A stretch of DNA of 53,429 nucleotides from Alphaproteobacteria bacterium (GTDB taxonomy: Bacteria > Pseudomonadota > Alphaproteobacteria > UBA2966), in NCBI GenBank assembly GCA_018654745.1, contig JABILA010000010.1, positions 1 through 53,429 of the forward strand, written 5' to 3'. The notes beneath the pieces were generated by a model, which saw only the letters and a program-made list of their open reading frames with translations, searched no databases and was not told the DNA's origin. A program made the position numbers and the translations under genes. Each line of letters begins with the position of its first letter. The stretch's first letter is position 1. Shown one piece after another: positions 34,423 to 42,892 of the stretch.

Positions 34423-35406
34423 TCAAGGCTCCATCCTGGTGACTTTGATACCCGTGAAGTGATCTCCACCCCTGCCCAGTCCCGCCGTCTCGACAACATC
34501 CAGAAACGGAATCCCCGAGGTCATCATGGCGCTCAGGATCGTCACGTCAGGGCCGCGCTGGCCGCAAAGTTTCGGGTCGGAGTCTGTGCTGAATAGAACC
34601 ACCGTTTTGCAGCCAGTGGGTGCAATCAAATGCATGGGCCCGGTATCATTGCCAATTGTCACCCTGGCATTGCGAGCAAGTTCGGCGATATCTGCGAGTG
34701 TCGTTTGGTCACAAAGATTACGCCCCAGGGGCACGTCCCTGGCAACCTCGGCACAAACATCTGCTTCGGCTTTTGCGCCGATGATTACGGGCGCGATGCC
34801 CTGCTTTGCCATATGACGTGCGATTTCACGGTAGGCAATTGCCGGATAACGTTTACCCGGCCGATGCGCCGCGCCACCCGGCACCAGCAGTGCATACTCT
34901 TCCGGTAAATCGAAGCGGGATATGTCTGAGGTCAGAAAACTCACGTCAGGAGACGGCACGTCCTTGATCCCGGCCATGTGCAATTGTTCCGCCTGACGTT
35001 CAATAGTGTGCATCTCATCCCGAAAGGCATTGGCATGCGGATGTGAACATCCCTCTGCGACGCCTGACCAGTCTGGTTTGGGACTGCGAAGCAACTTGAA
35101 ATACCAGGACGTGCGGGCTGACGTTTGCAAATCAAATATACAACTGAAATTCGAACTGTTCAGCCGGTTCCGCATTTCCATCCACGCCCCAGGCTGCCAG
35201 ATCTTTGGCTTGTGGTCGACCCAGATATCGTCAAACCAGCCGCCTTGTCGGGCCATGTCGACGAACGGCTCCGTGGTCTGCAAGGTAATATGGGCATCCG
35301 GGTAGGTTGCGCGAATGGCCTGAAAGGGGCCGGTTGCCAGAATAAAATCGCCAAGCGCGCCATGCTTGATAACCAGGATGTGGTTGCCCGGCTTACCCAT
35401 CATCAA
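34423..35406 (-). CDS. Glycosyltransferase family 9 (heptosyltransferase-like) protein
   Basis: A 327-residue GT-B fold enzyme. It opens with HILVIKHGALGDFILATGPFQAI and ends with TIGNDTGPMHLIAPTG and PVVLFSTDSDPKLCG-type sequence, the donor-binding part of the ADP-heptose:LPS heptosyltransferase family. It probably adds a sugar to lipopolysaccharide core at the inner face of the membrane. Its ATG overlaps the stop of the upstream GT4 gene (ATGA), so the two act in one pathway. The exact donor and acceptor are not clear. Confidence 0.88.
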   Translation of the reverse strand: MMMGKPGNHILVIKHGALGDFILATGPFQAIRATYPDAHITLQTTEPFVDMARQGGWFDDIWVDHKPKIWQPGAWMEMRNRLNSSNFSCIFDLQTSARTSWYFKLLRSPKPDWSGVAEGCSHPHANAFRDEMHTIERQAEQLHMAGIKDVPSPDVSFLTSDISRFDLPEEYALLVPGGAAHRPGKRYPAIAYREIARHMAKQGIAPVIIGAKAEADVCAEVARDVPLGRNLCDQTTLADIAELARNARVTIGNDTGPMHLIAPTGCKTVVLFSTDSDPKLCGQRGPDVTILSAMMTSGIPFLDVVETAGLGRGGDHFTGIKVTRMEP

Positions 35407-36590
35407 GTTTTTTCCGCTTCTGCAGCCGACTTCGCTTCCGGAAAGCCCAACAGTTCACGATAAATAAACATCGTTCGGGCCGTCATCAGTTCGACCTTGT
35501 ATTCTTCCATCACATGAGCCCGGCCTGCCGACGCCATTTCCGCTCTGACATCGGGATCAAGGTGAACTGCCTTGCGTAAGGCACTGGCCAGTTCCAGCGC
35601 ATCGCCAGGCGGCACCAGCCAACCGGTCTTGCCTGGCAAAATGGTCTCGCGGGCGCCCCCGTGATCTGTGGCAATGACCGGACGCCCCATTGCCTGGGCT
35701 TCAACGGCGACCCGGCCAAAGGCTTCCGGATCAGTGGACGCAGAAACTACGACATCTGCCAGCATGTAAGCAGCGGCCATATCAGTGCAATTTCCGACAA
35801 AGCGAACAACGCTTTCGAGATCAAGATCCCGGACCATGGCTTCCAGTTCTTCACGGTATTTGGTCCGGCCCTGGTCGTCACCTACCAGGACACAAATTAC
35901 ATCGTTCTGGCCATAATGTTTAAGTGCCTCGATAAGAACTGCTTGTCCTTTCCAGCGGGTCAGGCGTCCCGGCAGCATGATCACAGGCAGGCCATCGGTC
36001 AGGCGCCACTTTTCCGCAAGCTGGATAATTCGCTCGGCACTGACCGCAGCAGGGTTAAAAAACCTGGTGGTTTCAATACCACGCGGAACCGCAATCAGAC
36101 GCCCGGCGTCATCACCAAGTCCGACGCCATAGTCTGTGCGAACCCGATCAGCGATAAAATTGGAGTTTGCGATCACCCGGTCGCCTCTTGTCATCACAGA
36201 ATTATAAAGTTTTTTGAACGGACCCTTCAGACCGTATGTGCCGTGAAAGGTCGTCACAAACGGGATCTTGCCGCGCCGGGCAGCCATCAGGGCGCTCCAC
36301 GCCGGGGCCCGGCTTCGAGCATGTATCAGATCAATACCCCGGTCATAGACCAGCGCCGTCAGATTGGCGGCATTGCGATGTATCTGAAGCGGGTTTTTTG
36401 ACGCCAGTGGCATGACAATATGCTCGCCGCCGACACGCTCCAGCTCGTATTGCATGCGCCCGCCTTGTGACGCCACCAAAGCCGTCCAGCCGGCGTCGAC
36501 GATAGCTTTTGTCATATCCACAGCAGTACGCTCAACGCCACCGGTTTCAAGCGCAGGCAGCACCTGCAGCACAATGGGCTTCTTGCTCAT
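35403..36590 (-). CDS. Glycosyltransferase family 4 protein
   Basis: A 395-residue GT-B enzyme, start placed at ATG 36590 (MSKKPIVLQVLPALETGG); an upstream TTG would add 12 residues. The N-terminal half has the acceptor domain with PALETGGVERTAVDM and HARSRAPAWSALMAAR. The donor domain has LPGRLTRWKGQAVLIEAL, VVSASTDPEAFGRVAVEAQAMG and GETGWLVP-type PGKTGWLVPPGD, including the E-x7-E motif of GT4. It likely builds LPS core or a surface glycan together with the GT9 enzyme. The sugar is unknown. Confidence 0.9.
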   Translation of the reverse strand: MSKKPIVLQVLPALETGGVERTAVDMTKAIVDAGWTALVASQGGRMQYELERVGGEHIVMPLASKNPLQIHRNAANLTALVYDRGIDLIHARSRAPAWSALMAARRGKIPFVTTFHGTYGLKGPFKKLYNSVMTRGDRVIANSNFIADRVRTDYGVGLGDDAGRLIAVPRGIETTRFFNPAAVSAERIIQLAEKWRLTDGLPVIMLPGRLTRWKGQAVLIEALKHYGQNDVICVLVGDDQGRTKYREELEAMVRDLDLESVVRFVGNCTDMAAAYMLADVVVSASTDPEAFGRVAVEAQAMGRPVIATDHGGARETILPGKTGWLVPPGDALELASALRKAVHLDPDVRAEMASAGRAHVMEEYKVELMTARTMFIYRELLGFPEAKSAAEAEKT

Positions 36591-36759
36591 GGATTGACTG
36601 GTGTTATGCTCTGTCGCGACAGACAATTATATAATCCCAATAAGAACGTTTCGTGACCCGTTGGAAACGTCAGTTGCCTTGAAACCCAATCAAGACAACG
36701 AATTTCACGGTCGAAGTTATTCCGGTCAAACCGGAATCGCTCCAGACAACAAGGCTATT

Positions 36760-37554
36760 ATGAACGATATCAGCAAAAGCGATACCCGGCCGAAATTTCT
36801 CAAGCGCCCTGATGGCGCGACAATCGCTTATCACGCACATCCAGGCAAGTCTCCCGGCGTGATCTTTTTGGGCGGCTTTATGTCAGACATGACCGGCACA
36901 AAGGCAACAGCCCTTGAACAGGCCTGCCTTGAGGCTGGCAGAGCTTTTGTGAGGTTCGACTATTTCGGTCATGGACAGTCATCCGGCGCCTTTGTGGACG
37001 GTACGATCGGGCGCTGGAAAGAGGATGCCGTGGCTGTACTGGATGCCTGTACCGAAGGCCCACAAATTCTTGTCGGCTCCAGTATGGGCGGTTGGATCAT
37101 GTTGCTGGCAGCCCTGGACCGAAAGAAACGTGTTGCCGGGCTGGTGGGCATTGCCCCCGCCCCCGATTTCACCCGGGCCCTGATGTGGGAAGGCTTCGAC
37201 AATAACATCCGCGAAACATTGCAGCGCGATGGCGTCTACATGGAACCGAGCGAATATTCGGAGGAGCCTTATACAATTGCCCTGCACCTGATCGAGGAAG
37301 GGGACAATCATATGATCATGGAAAACGGGATCGATCTGGATTGTCCTGTCCGCATTTTGCAAGGCATGCAAGACCCCGATGTACCATGGCAGCACGCACT
37401 GAAACTGGTTGATGCCCTGAAATCAGATAATGTTACGCTGAATCTCAACAAATCCGGAGATCACCGCTTGTCGGAACCGGACGACATTGAGCGATTGGTC
37501 ACAACGGTGGAGACGCTTTGCCAACAGGTTTCAGGCCAGGATGCCTCTGAATGA
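36760..37554 (+). CDS. Alpha/beta hydrolase
   Basis: A 264-residue serine hydrolase. The open frame goes back to 36601, but the start is taken at ATG 36760 (MNDISKSDTRPKFLKRPDG), where conserved sequence starts. The oxyanion region is GVIFLGGFMSDMTGTKA, the nucleophile elbow is VGSSMGGW (Ser108), the acid lies in GMQDPDVPWQHA, and the His is in SGDHRLSEPDD. This matches the small carboxylesterase or palmitoyl thioesterase (ABHD10-like) group. The gene overlaps the HAD gene by ATGA. Substrate unknown. Confidence 0.88.
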   Translation: MNDISKSDTRPKFLKRPDGATIAYHAHPGKSPGVIFLGGFMSDMTGTKATALEQACLEAGRAFVRFDYFGHGQSSGAFVDGTIGRWKEDAVAVLDACTEGPQILVGSSMGGWIMLLAALDRKKRVAGLVGIAPAPDFTRALMWEGFDNNIRETLQRDGVYMEPSEYSEEPYTIALHLIEEGDNHMIMENGIDLDCPVRILQGMQDPDVPWQHALKLVDALKSDNVTLNLNKSGDHRLSEPDDIERLVTTVETLCQQVSGQDASE

Positions 37555-38162
37555 ACAAGCCACTCAACACAGTGGTTTTTGATCTTGGAAATGTTTTGAT
37601 CGACTGGGACCCTCGTCATTTGTATCGCAAGGTTTTTGACGATACGGATCGCATGGAAGAGTTTTTGCGCGATGTCTGTTCGATGGACTGGATTCGCCAA
37701 AGTGATGCGGGAAAACCACTGGCGACATGCATTGAAAAATTAAGCCTTCAGCATCCCCATGAAGCGGACAACATTGCCCTGTTCGAAACTCGCTGGCACG
37801 AGATGATGCAAGAAAGTATTGGCGGCACCCTTCAGATTCTGGAAAACCTGAAGGTCCAGGGCATGCCTTTGTATGTCCTGAGCAACTGGTCCGCAGAAAC
37901 CTGGCCACGCGCCCTCGAACGTTTTGATTTTCTGGATTTGTTTGACGGGCTTGTTATCTCCGGCATCGAAGGTGTGGCGAAACCAGACCCGGAAATTTAC
38001 CGTCGTCTTGAGCGATTTGGTGTGGACCTGGAACGCGCTGCCTTTATTGATGACAGGGCGGACAACATTCACGCCGCCAACGCACTCGGTATGACCGGTT
38101 TTCTGTTTACCGATGCCGATACGCTGGCAGTGCAATTGTTGGAATCAGGCCTGCTGACCTAG
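37551..38162 (+). CDS. HAD-like phosphatase, subfamily IA
   Basis: A 203-residue HAD hydrolase. Motif I is VVFDLGNVLIDWD with nucleophile Asp11; the second Asp usually at +2 is Gly, as in YihX-type phosphatases (FDLGNV). Motif II is VLSNWSAE, motif III Lys in GVAKPDPEIYRRL, and motif IV IDDRADN. The cap is the small helical type. YihX-like enzymes remove phosphate from alpha-glucose-1-phosphate. It is coupled to the hydrolase gene, and its 3' end overlaps the convergent gene by 18 bases. Substrate is inferred only by family. Confidence 0.9.
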   Translation: MNKPLNTVVFDLGNVLIDWDPRHLYRKVFDDTDRMEEFLRDVCSMDWIRQSDAGKPLATCIEKLSLQHPHEADNIALFETRWHEMMQESIGGTLQILENLKVQGMPLYVLSNWSAETWPRALERFDFLDLFDGLVISGIEGVAKPDPEIYRRLERFGVDLERAAFIDDRADNIHAANALGMTGFLFTDADTLAVQLLESGLLT

Positions 38163-38555
38163 CAAGGGTCTCATGCGATCTTCTCGCTTGAAAAACTTGC
38201 GCGCGTGCTGGATGACCTTGTAGTCACTCATGTGATCGGCAGCTTCTATGCCGATGATCTTTTCCTTCATCTCCTTGTGGTGAGAATCGATATAGGTTGA
38301 GAGTTCCTTTTTGGCATCCGCCGGGCCCATGATCAAAATTTCTTTTGCACCGCCCAACGCTCCGATCACTCCTTCAAAATAGTCCTTGTCTATCGGTGGG
38401 CGCTTGCCGCTTTTGCCTCTGTCCTTGTGGCCGGCCGACTGATGTTCGGAAGAATGTGTTGCGTGAACATCCCGTTCACTGGCCTCTTCGGTTGTAATAT
38501 GAAAGACCTTGGCATCGCGATGATCAAGCCAGACAACTGCGTGATAATGTTCCAT
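38145..38555 (-). CDS. Host-attachment / baeRF-like protein
   Basis: A 136-residue protein starting at ATG 38555 (MEHYHAVVWLDHRDAKVFHI) after AAGGGAAATTC; the longer frame upstream is not conserved. It is rich in His and charged residues (HATHSSEHQSAGHKDRG), followed by DYFEGVIGALGGAKEILIMGPADAKKELSTYI-type sequence, here in two shorter blocks. This is the pattern of proteins labelled host attachment protein or translational machinery component, which belong to the eRF1-like baeRF group. A role with stalled ribosomes is proposed for that superfamily but is not proven for this one. Confidence 0.75.
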   Translation of the reverse strand: MEHYHAVVWLDHRDAKVFHITTEEASERDVHATHSSEHQSAGHKDRGKSGKRPPIDKDYFEGVIGALGGAKEILIMGPADAKKELSTYIDSHHKEMKEKIIGIEAADHMSDYKVIQHARKFFKREDRMRPLLGQQA

Positions 38556-38715
38556 GAATTTCCCTTGTTTTATGGACGCAAACGCAACGCTTTTGCGCGT
38601 CACGCCAGGCCGCAGAATTTCAATGCGGCCATATAAAATATAAGGGGACTCTCACGGTCCGGGTCAAATGCGCAAATTGACGCAGTCGAGTTTTTCCAAC
38701 GCTTTGAAAAACGTC

Positions 38716-39627
38716 TTATCCGGCCTGTTCGGCAGCCAATATTGCCCGCAAACCACTCTGGTAATCCGGATATTTCAGGGTGACGCCAAGCTCCTGTTGC
38801 AGAAGATTGTTTCGCACCCGTTTGTTATCTGCCCAGAATGTTTTAGCCATGTCAGACAAGTCGGCGTCTTCGTATTGTACTGCCGGTGGCACTGGCACGC
38901 CCATCAGTTCACAAGCGAAAGCTGTTACATCCGCAGGAGCTGCGGCATTATCGTCGCATAAATTATAGGCCGCACCCGCCCTGGGTTGTTGCATCGATGC
39001 CCGTAAGACCGCAACGATATCCTCAACATGAATGCGGCTGAAGACCTGGCCCGGGCGCTCAACCCGTTTCTCCCGCCCGGCCCTGATTTGATCAAAAGCA
39101 CTGCGTCCCGGCCCATAAATCCCGGCCAGACGAAAGAGATGTACCGGAATGTTTGATGCCTGACCTAATGCAATCCAGCGGTCTTCGGCGTCTACCCGAC
39201 GCTGGCCCCGCGCGACACCTGGGGTCCGGGCTGAACTTTCATCAACCCAGCCACCGTCGCGATTGCCATAGACAACAGTCGTCGACAAATACCCGGCCCA
39301 GGCAGTGTTTTGCGCCAAAGCCTCCAGATCGTCGGCATGGCAATCCAGAACAGGGTCACCGGTTTCATCCGGTGGAACGGAGGATAACAGATGGGTTACA
39401 CCCTTCAGCGCCGAACCCGCGTCAGCCAGGGGTCGGGTACGATCAAAAACAAAGGCTTCTATACCTTGTTCAGTCAAAAATGAGGCGCTTTCGGCGGTGC
39501 GACTGGTCCCGGCGACCTGCCAACCATCAGCAATTAACGCCTTTGCCAGCGCCAAACCTGTATATCCGAGGCCAAAACAGAACAATTTGCCCGGTCCCTG
39601 ATCTGTTTTTTCATAAGTATCTGACAT
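38716..39627 (-). CDS. NAD-dependent epimerase/dehydratase (SDR, YeeZ-like)
   Basis: A 303-residue extended SDR protein. It opens with a Rossmann loop KLFCFGLGYTGLALAKALI (GxGxxG variant), then LSSVPPDETGDPV, a YLSTTVVYGNRDGGWVDE stretch, and LFRLAGIYGPGRSAFDQI. The Tyr and Ser of the usual active site are in STTVVYG, but the YxxxK Lys is not obvious, as in YeeZ relatives. The function of this family is not known; it may act on nucleotide sugars. It stands alone on its strand. The next feature upstream is a likely small RNA. Confidence 0.82.
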   Translation of the reverse strand: MSDTYEKTDQGPGKLFCFGLGYTGLALAKALIADGWQVAGTSRTAESASFLTEQGIEAFVFDRTRPLADAGSALKGVTHLLSSVPPDETGDPVLDCHADDLEALAQNTAWAGYLSTTVVYGNRDGGWVDESSARTPGVARGQRRVDAEDRWIALGQASNIPVHLFRLAGIYGPGRSAFDQIRAGREKRVERPGQVFSRIHVEDIVAVLRASMQQPRAGAAYNLCDDNAAAPADVTAFACELMGVPVPPAVQYEDADLSDMAKTFWADNKRVRNNLLQQELGVTLKYPDYQSGLRAILAAEQAG

Positions 39628-39860
39628 TATTGTATTTTACGCCTCGGCGGGTCTGAAACCTGAACATTCAGGCAAATAATATATTTCATTAAATACAAAG
39701 CTGTTACAATTTAATATGATTCTGACATATAGCTGAAACATACATATTGTCTAATCACCATCGACAAGAGCGGTCATCAGGGCCATCCAGTCGGATTTGA
39801 GGTTACTCTCTGACGGATAACATCCCCAAGGCCCTGGCTGCCCACTCTTCGTCATCCCTG

Positions 39861-39949
39861 ACCGGCACCCCCCTGCCGGTATGACTGACGTCTCCCCGTC
39901 AGTCTTCCCTGTCTTTAACTTCCCCTCGCATTTGCGGGGGGATTTTTTT
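39861..39949 (+). ncRNA. Candidate small RNA with C-rich hairpin loops and terminator
   Basis: Three hairpins follow each other on the plus strand in a gene-free gap. The first, at 39861-39880, has a 7-bp stem ACCGGCA/TGCCGGT and loop CCCCCC. The second, at 39883-39904, has an 8-bp stem GACTGACG/CGTCAGTC and loop TCTCCC. The third, at 39922-39941, is CCCC(T)CGC/GCG(G)GGGG, followed by seven T, a strong terminator. No plus-strand gene lies upstream for at least 1.4 kb, so the terminator needs its own transcript. C-rich loops able to pair with Shine-Dalgarno sites are typical of alphaproteobacterial trans-acting small RNAs. The 5' end is not known; it may begin 30-100 bases upstream of the interval given. 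Confidence 0.65.
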
Positions 39950-41142
39950 CAGGTCCCCCATTCCGAACGAACTTCGATATCTTCTTCCTGTGGGGCGTGA
40001 ATCCTGGCCAGTTCGCTAAATTCATCAGCCGGAAGCAATTGTGAAAGTGCCCAGATCGCGGCCGCCCTGACGACACTGGAAGGGTCCTTCAAAAGGTTCT
40101 CTGCTTTCGTCGCCAATCCTGGTAATCCCGAATTGCCAATTGCGATCAGGACATTTCGGACAAACCTGTCGCGCCCTGTACGCTTGATGGGCGACCCCGA
40201 AAAGACCTGGCGAAAACCCGCGTCATCGAGCGTCACATAGTCATTAAGCCGGGGGGCTGTCAGTTCAATCCGTGGTAAAAATGCTGGTTCACTGTGAGGC
40301 GGTGCAAATTTGTTCCATGGGCAAACCGCCAGGCAATCATCACAGCCATAGATATGGTTGCCCATGGCGCGACGATATTTCCGGTCGATATGACCTTTGT
40401 GTTCAATTGTCAGGTAGGAAATGCAGGCCCGTGCATCCATCTTGCCATCTTCTGACAAGGCGTTCGTCGGGCAAACGTCGATACAGCTTGTGCAACGACC
40501 GCAACGATCATCGTGGGGCTGGTCCGGTTCAAGCTCAAGGGTCGTAAATACCTCACCCAGAAACAGCCATGAGCCAAATTCCCGCGAGACCATGTTCGTA
40601 TGCTGTCCCTGCCAGCCAAGTCCGGCGACCTGGGCCAAAGGCTTTTCCATTACAGGTGCCGTATCAACAAACACTTTCACATCACCGCCAGCCTGATCGA
40701 TCAACCAGCGAGCCAGCCTTTTCAGACGACTTTTCACCAGATCATGATAGTCCCGGCCTCGGGCGTAAATGGCGATATTGCCACGCTCCGGCATCTTCAA
40801 TAGTTTCAGGGGATCATCTTTCGGCGCGTAAGACATTCCCAGCGAAATGACGGTGCGGACTTCTGCCCACAAGCCATTGGGGTCCTGGCGTCGATCAAGG
40901 TGCTTCGCCATCCAGTCCATTTCACCGTGGCGATCATCTGCGATATAATCAGCAAGATCCTGAGCCTGGGGGCCATGGGCAAATGCAGTTGCCGGGGCAA
41001 ATCCGACGCTATCAAATCCCAGAGACAGGGCTTCCGCCCTGATCCTGTTTTTCAGATCATTGTTCGATTTGCTTATTTCAACCCCATCTTCAACCAGCTG
41101 TCCCGTTTCGGTTCCGTCGCCGGTTTTGACTTTGCCTGGCAT
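39949..41142 (-). CDS. queG: Epoxyqueuosine reductase
   Basis: A 397-residue cobalamin and iron-sulfur enzyme performing the last step of queuosine synthesis in tRNA. It has RGRDYHDLVKSRL, VDTAPVMEKPLAQVAGLGWQGQHTNM-type sequence with the catalytic Asp, and two 4Fe-4S motifs: CGRCTSCIDVCP (about residue 212) and CDDCLAVCPWNKF (about 266). A C-terminal HEAT-like part (LRDP-type LKDPSSVVRAAAIWALSQL) binds tRNA. The first 25 residues are not conserved, so a later start is possible. It begins two bases after the GST stop. The T run of the convergent small-RNA terminator touches its stop codon. Confidence 0.95.
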   Translation of the reverse strand: MPGKVKTGDGTETGQLVEDGVEISKSNNDLKNRIRAEALSLGFDSVGFAPATAFAHGPQAQDLADYIADDRHGEMDWMAKHLDRRQDPNGLWAEVRTVISLGMSYAPKDDPLKLLKMPERGNIAIYARGRDYHDLVKSRLKRLARWLIDQAGGDVKVFVDTAPVMEKPLAQVAGLGWQGQHTNMVSREFGSWLFLGEVFTTLELEPDQPHDDRCGRCTSCIDVCPTNALSEDGKMDARACISYLTIEHKGHIDRKYRRAMGNHIYGCDDCLAVCPWNKFAPPHSEPAFLPRIELTAPRLNDYVTLDDAGFRQVFSGSPIKRTGRDRFVRNVLIAIGNSGLPGLATKAENLLKDPSSVVRAAAIWALSQLLPADEFSELARIHAPQEEDIEVRSEWGT

Positions 41143-41144
41143 CG

Positions 41145-41813
41145 TCAGAAATCCAGATCGGCGTAATGTTTGGGTGGTGGCAGTCCGGGAATATGGTCCG
41201 CCAACAAGGGCCGGAAAGTCGGTCGTGATTTTATTCTGGCATACCAGTCCTTGGCGGCCTGATGATCTTCCCAGGGTACATCACCCAGATAATCCAGACA
41301 GCTGAGATGTGACGCAGCTGTAATATCGGCCAGACCATAATCATCTCCGGCCAGCCAGTTTCGGCGTTCGGTCAGCCAGCCGATATAGTCCAGATGGGTG
41401 TGCAAATTATAGTGCCCGGCCCGCAGTGCATCCGAATTAGGCTCTCCGCGACCAAGGAAACGCCGCCAGACTTTTTGATCGAGAAGATTAACCGATACTT
41501 CGAGATTGAATTTCTGGTCAAACCAGGCAACAAGCCTGCGAGTTTCTGCCCGTATCTTTACATCTTTACCCACAAGGGGTGGATCGGGATGGAGTTCATC
41601 CAGATATTCACAGATGACAAGGCTGTCAGACACAACTGTGCCGTCTTCGTCGATCAATACCGGAACGGTACCCGCCGGGTTAAGGGCCAGAAATTCCTCC
41701 CGGCGCTCCCATGTTTTTTCCGCTTCAAAATCCGCAACAAGATCCTTTTCGCCAAGAACGAGGCGAACCTTGCGGGAGAACGGAGAGAGCCACTGATGAT
41801 AAAGCGTACGCAT
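41145..41813 (-). CDS. Glutathione S-transferase family protein
   Basis: A 222-residue protein, start taken at ATG 41813 (MRTLYHQWLSPFSRKVRLVL); the upstream frame is not conserved. The N-terminal thioredoxin-like domain has LSPFSRKVR at the glutathione site and GTVPVLIDEDGTVVSDSLVI (cis-Pro and Ser-containing turn). The helical C-terminal domain includes WLAGDDYGLADITAASHLS with the N-cap motif. It is likely a cytosolic GST of the bacterial type; the substrate is unknown. It precedes queG in one unit. Confidence 0.9.
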   Translation of the reverse strand: MRTLYHQWLSPFSRKVRLVLGEKDLVADFEAEKTWERREEFLALNPAGTVPVLIDEDGTVVSDSLVICEYLDELHPDPPLVGKDVKIRAETRRLVAWFDQKFNLEVSVNLLDQKVWRRFLGRGEPNSDALRAGHYNLHTHLDYIGWLTERRNWLAGDDYGLADITAASHLSCLDYLGDVPWEDHQAAKDWYARIKSRPTFRPLLADHIPGLPPPKHYADLDF

Positions 41814-42064
41814 TTGCTCAAACTTTAAAGCGTTTCCAACTAAACGGAAACACAGCGTTGCATCAACTGATGAAGACGGTAACAAATACAAAGGCAGACG
41901 CGGCTCCGTCAAGGACGAAGGCGTCATTGGCGGCATCAGGTCATAATTCTGTGATATAATCCAAAAATGAGACCAATTACCCTCTATAGTCGTTTTTTAA
42001 CGGGTGGTATAAGCAAATGACTGAAATCAGTAAATCAATATGACCCCAAACCGGAAAGCCTGAC

Positions 42065-42865
42065 TTGAGCCTTTTTCACATATTTGTTGTTGCGGTTATA
42101 CAGGGCGTTACGGAATTTCTGCCAATTTCGTCCTCAGGTCACCTGATTTTGATCCCGGCACTAACCGATTGGCCGGATCAAGGTCGCGGGATTGATGTCG
42201 CTGTTCACGTCGGGACGTTGTTTGCAGTGCTGATCTATTTCTGGCGAGATGTCCTGGCAGCTTTCAACGGATTTCTCTTGCTGCTCGTTGGGCGGGTCAC
42301 GCAAGGCGGCAAACTTGCTTTCGCCTTGATCATTGGCACCGTACCCGTCGTCATAGCAGGATACTTTGCTGCAAAAACCGGATTGATCGACCAGATGCGA
42401 TCGGCAGAAGTCATCGGCTGGACGATGCTGGGATTTGGGATTGTGCTTTATTTGTCTGACAAAGTCGGCATGAAAATACGCCGCATCGAACATATTACTG
42501 TGGTCAGTGCCCTGATTATCGGCCTGGCACAGATACTGGCCTTGATCCCGGGGACCAGCCGTTCTGGTATCACCATGACGGCCGGGCGCTTTCTGGGGTA
42601 CGAAACACATGCAGCAGCACACTTTTCCATGCTGATGTCGATCCCGGTAATCCTTGCAGCCGGATTATTGGATGGCCTCGACCTTTATGAAAAAGGTGAG
42701 CTTGCGCTTGGCTCAGACGCCATCATTACAGCAGCACTGGCCTTTCTGTGTGCCATTGGTGCCCTGGCCGCCATGATGGCATGGCTGAAGCATGCCGGTT
42801 TCACACCATTTGTCATCTACAGGGTCCTGCTGGGTGCAGGGCTGTTGTGGTGGGTCTATAGCTAA
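42065..42865 (+). CDS. uppP: Undecaprenyl-diphosphatase
   Basis: A 266-residue integral membrane phosphatase, BacA/UppP family. The start is TTG at 42065 with GGAAAG eight bases upstream, and the first residues MSLFHIFVVAVIQGVTEFLPISSSGH match the family exactly, so TTG is well supported. It has the E-x3-E type region QGVTEFLPISSSGHL and the second motif IPGTSRSGITMTAGRFLG with the catalytic Arg. It recycles the lipid carrier for cell wall and LPS sugars on the periplasmic side. It stands alone between divergent and convergent neighbours. Confidence 0.96.
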   Translation: MSLFHIFVVAVIQGVTEFLPISSSGHLILIPALTDWPDQGRGIDVAVHVGTLFAVLIYFWRDVLAAFNGFLLLLVGRVTQGGKLAFALIIGTVPVVIAGYFAAKTGLIDQMRSAEVIGWTMLGFGIVLYLSDKVGMKIRRIEHITVVSALIIGLAQILALIPGTSRSGITMTAGRFLGYETHAAAHFSMLMSIPVILAAGLLDGLDLYEKGELALGSDAIITAALAFLCAIGALAAMMAWLKHAGFTPFVIYRVLLGAGLLWWVYS

Positions 42866-42892
42866 GTCGCTTCCGGATTAAACCGCCCTGGC

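Noticed and set aside
39628..39860. A promoter for the candidate small RNA, such as TTGAGG at 39798 with TAACAT downstream
   Set aside because: The spacer would be only 15 bases and other AT-rich matches exist; not strong enough to annotate.
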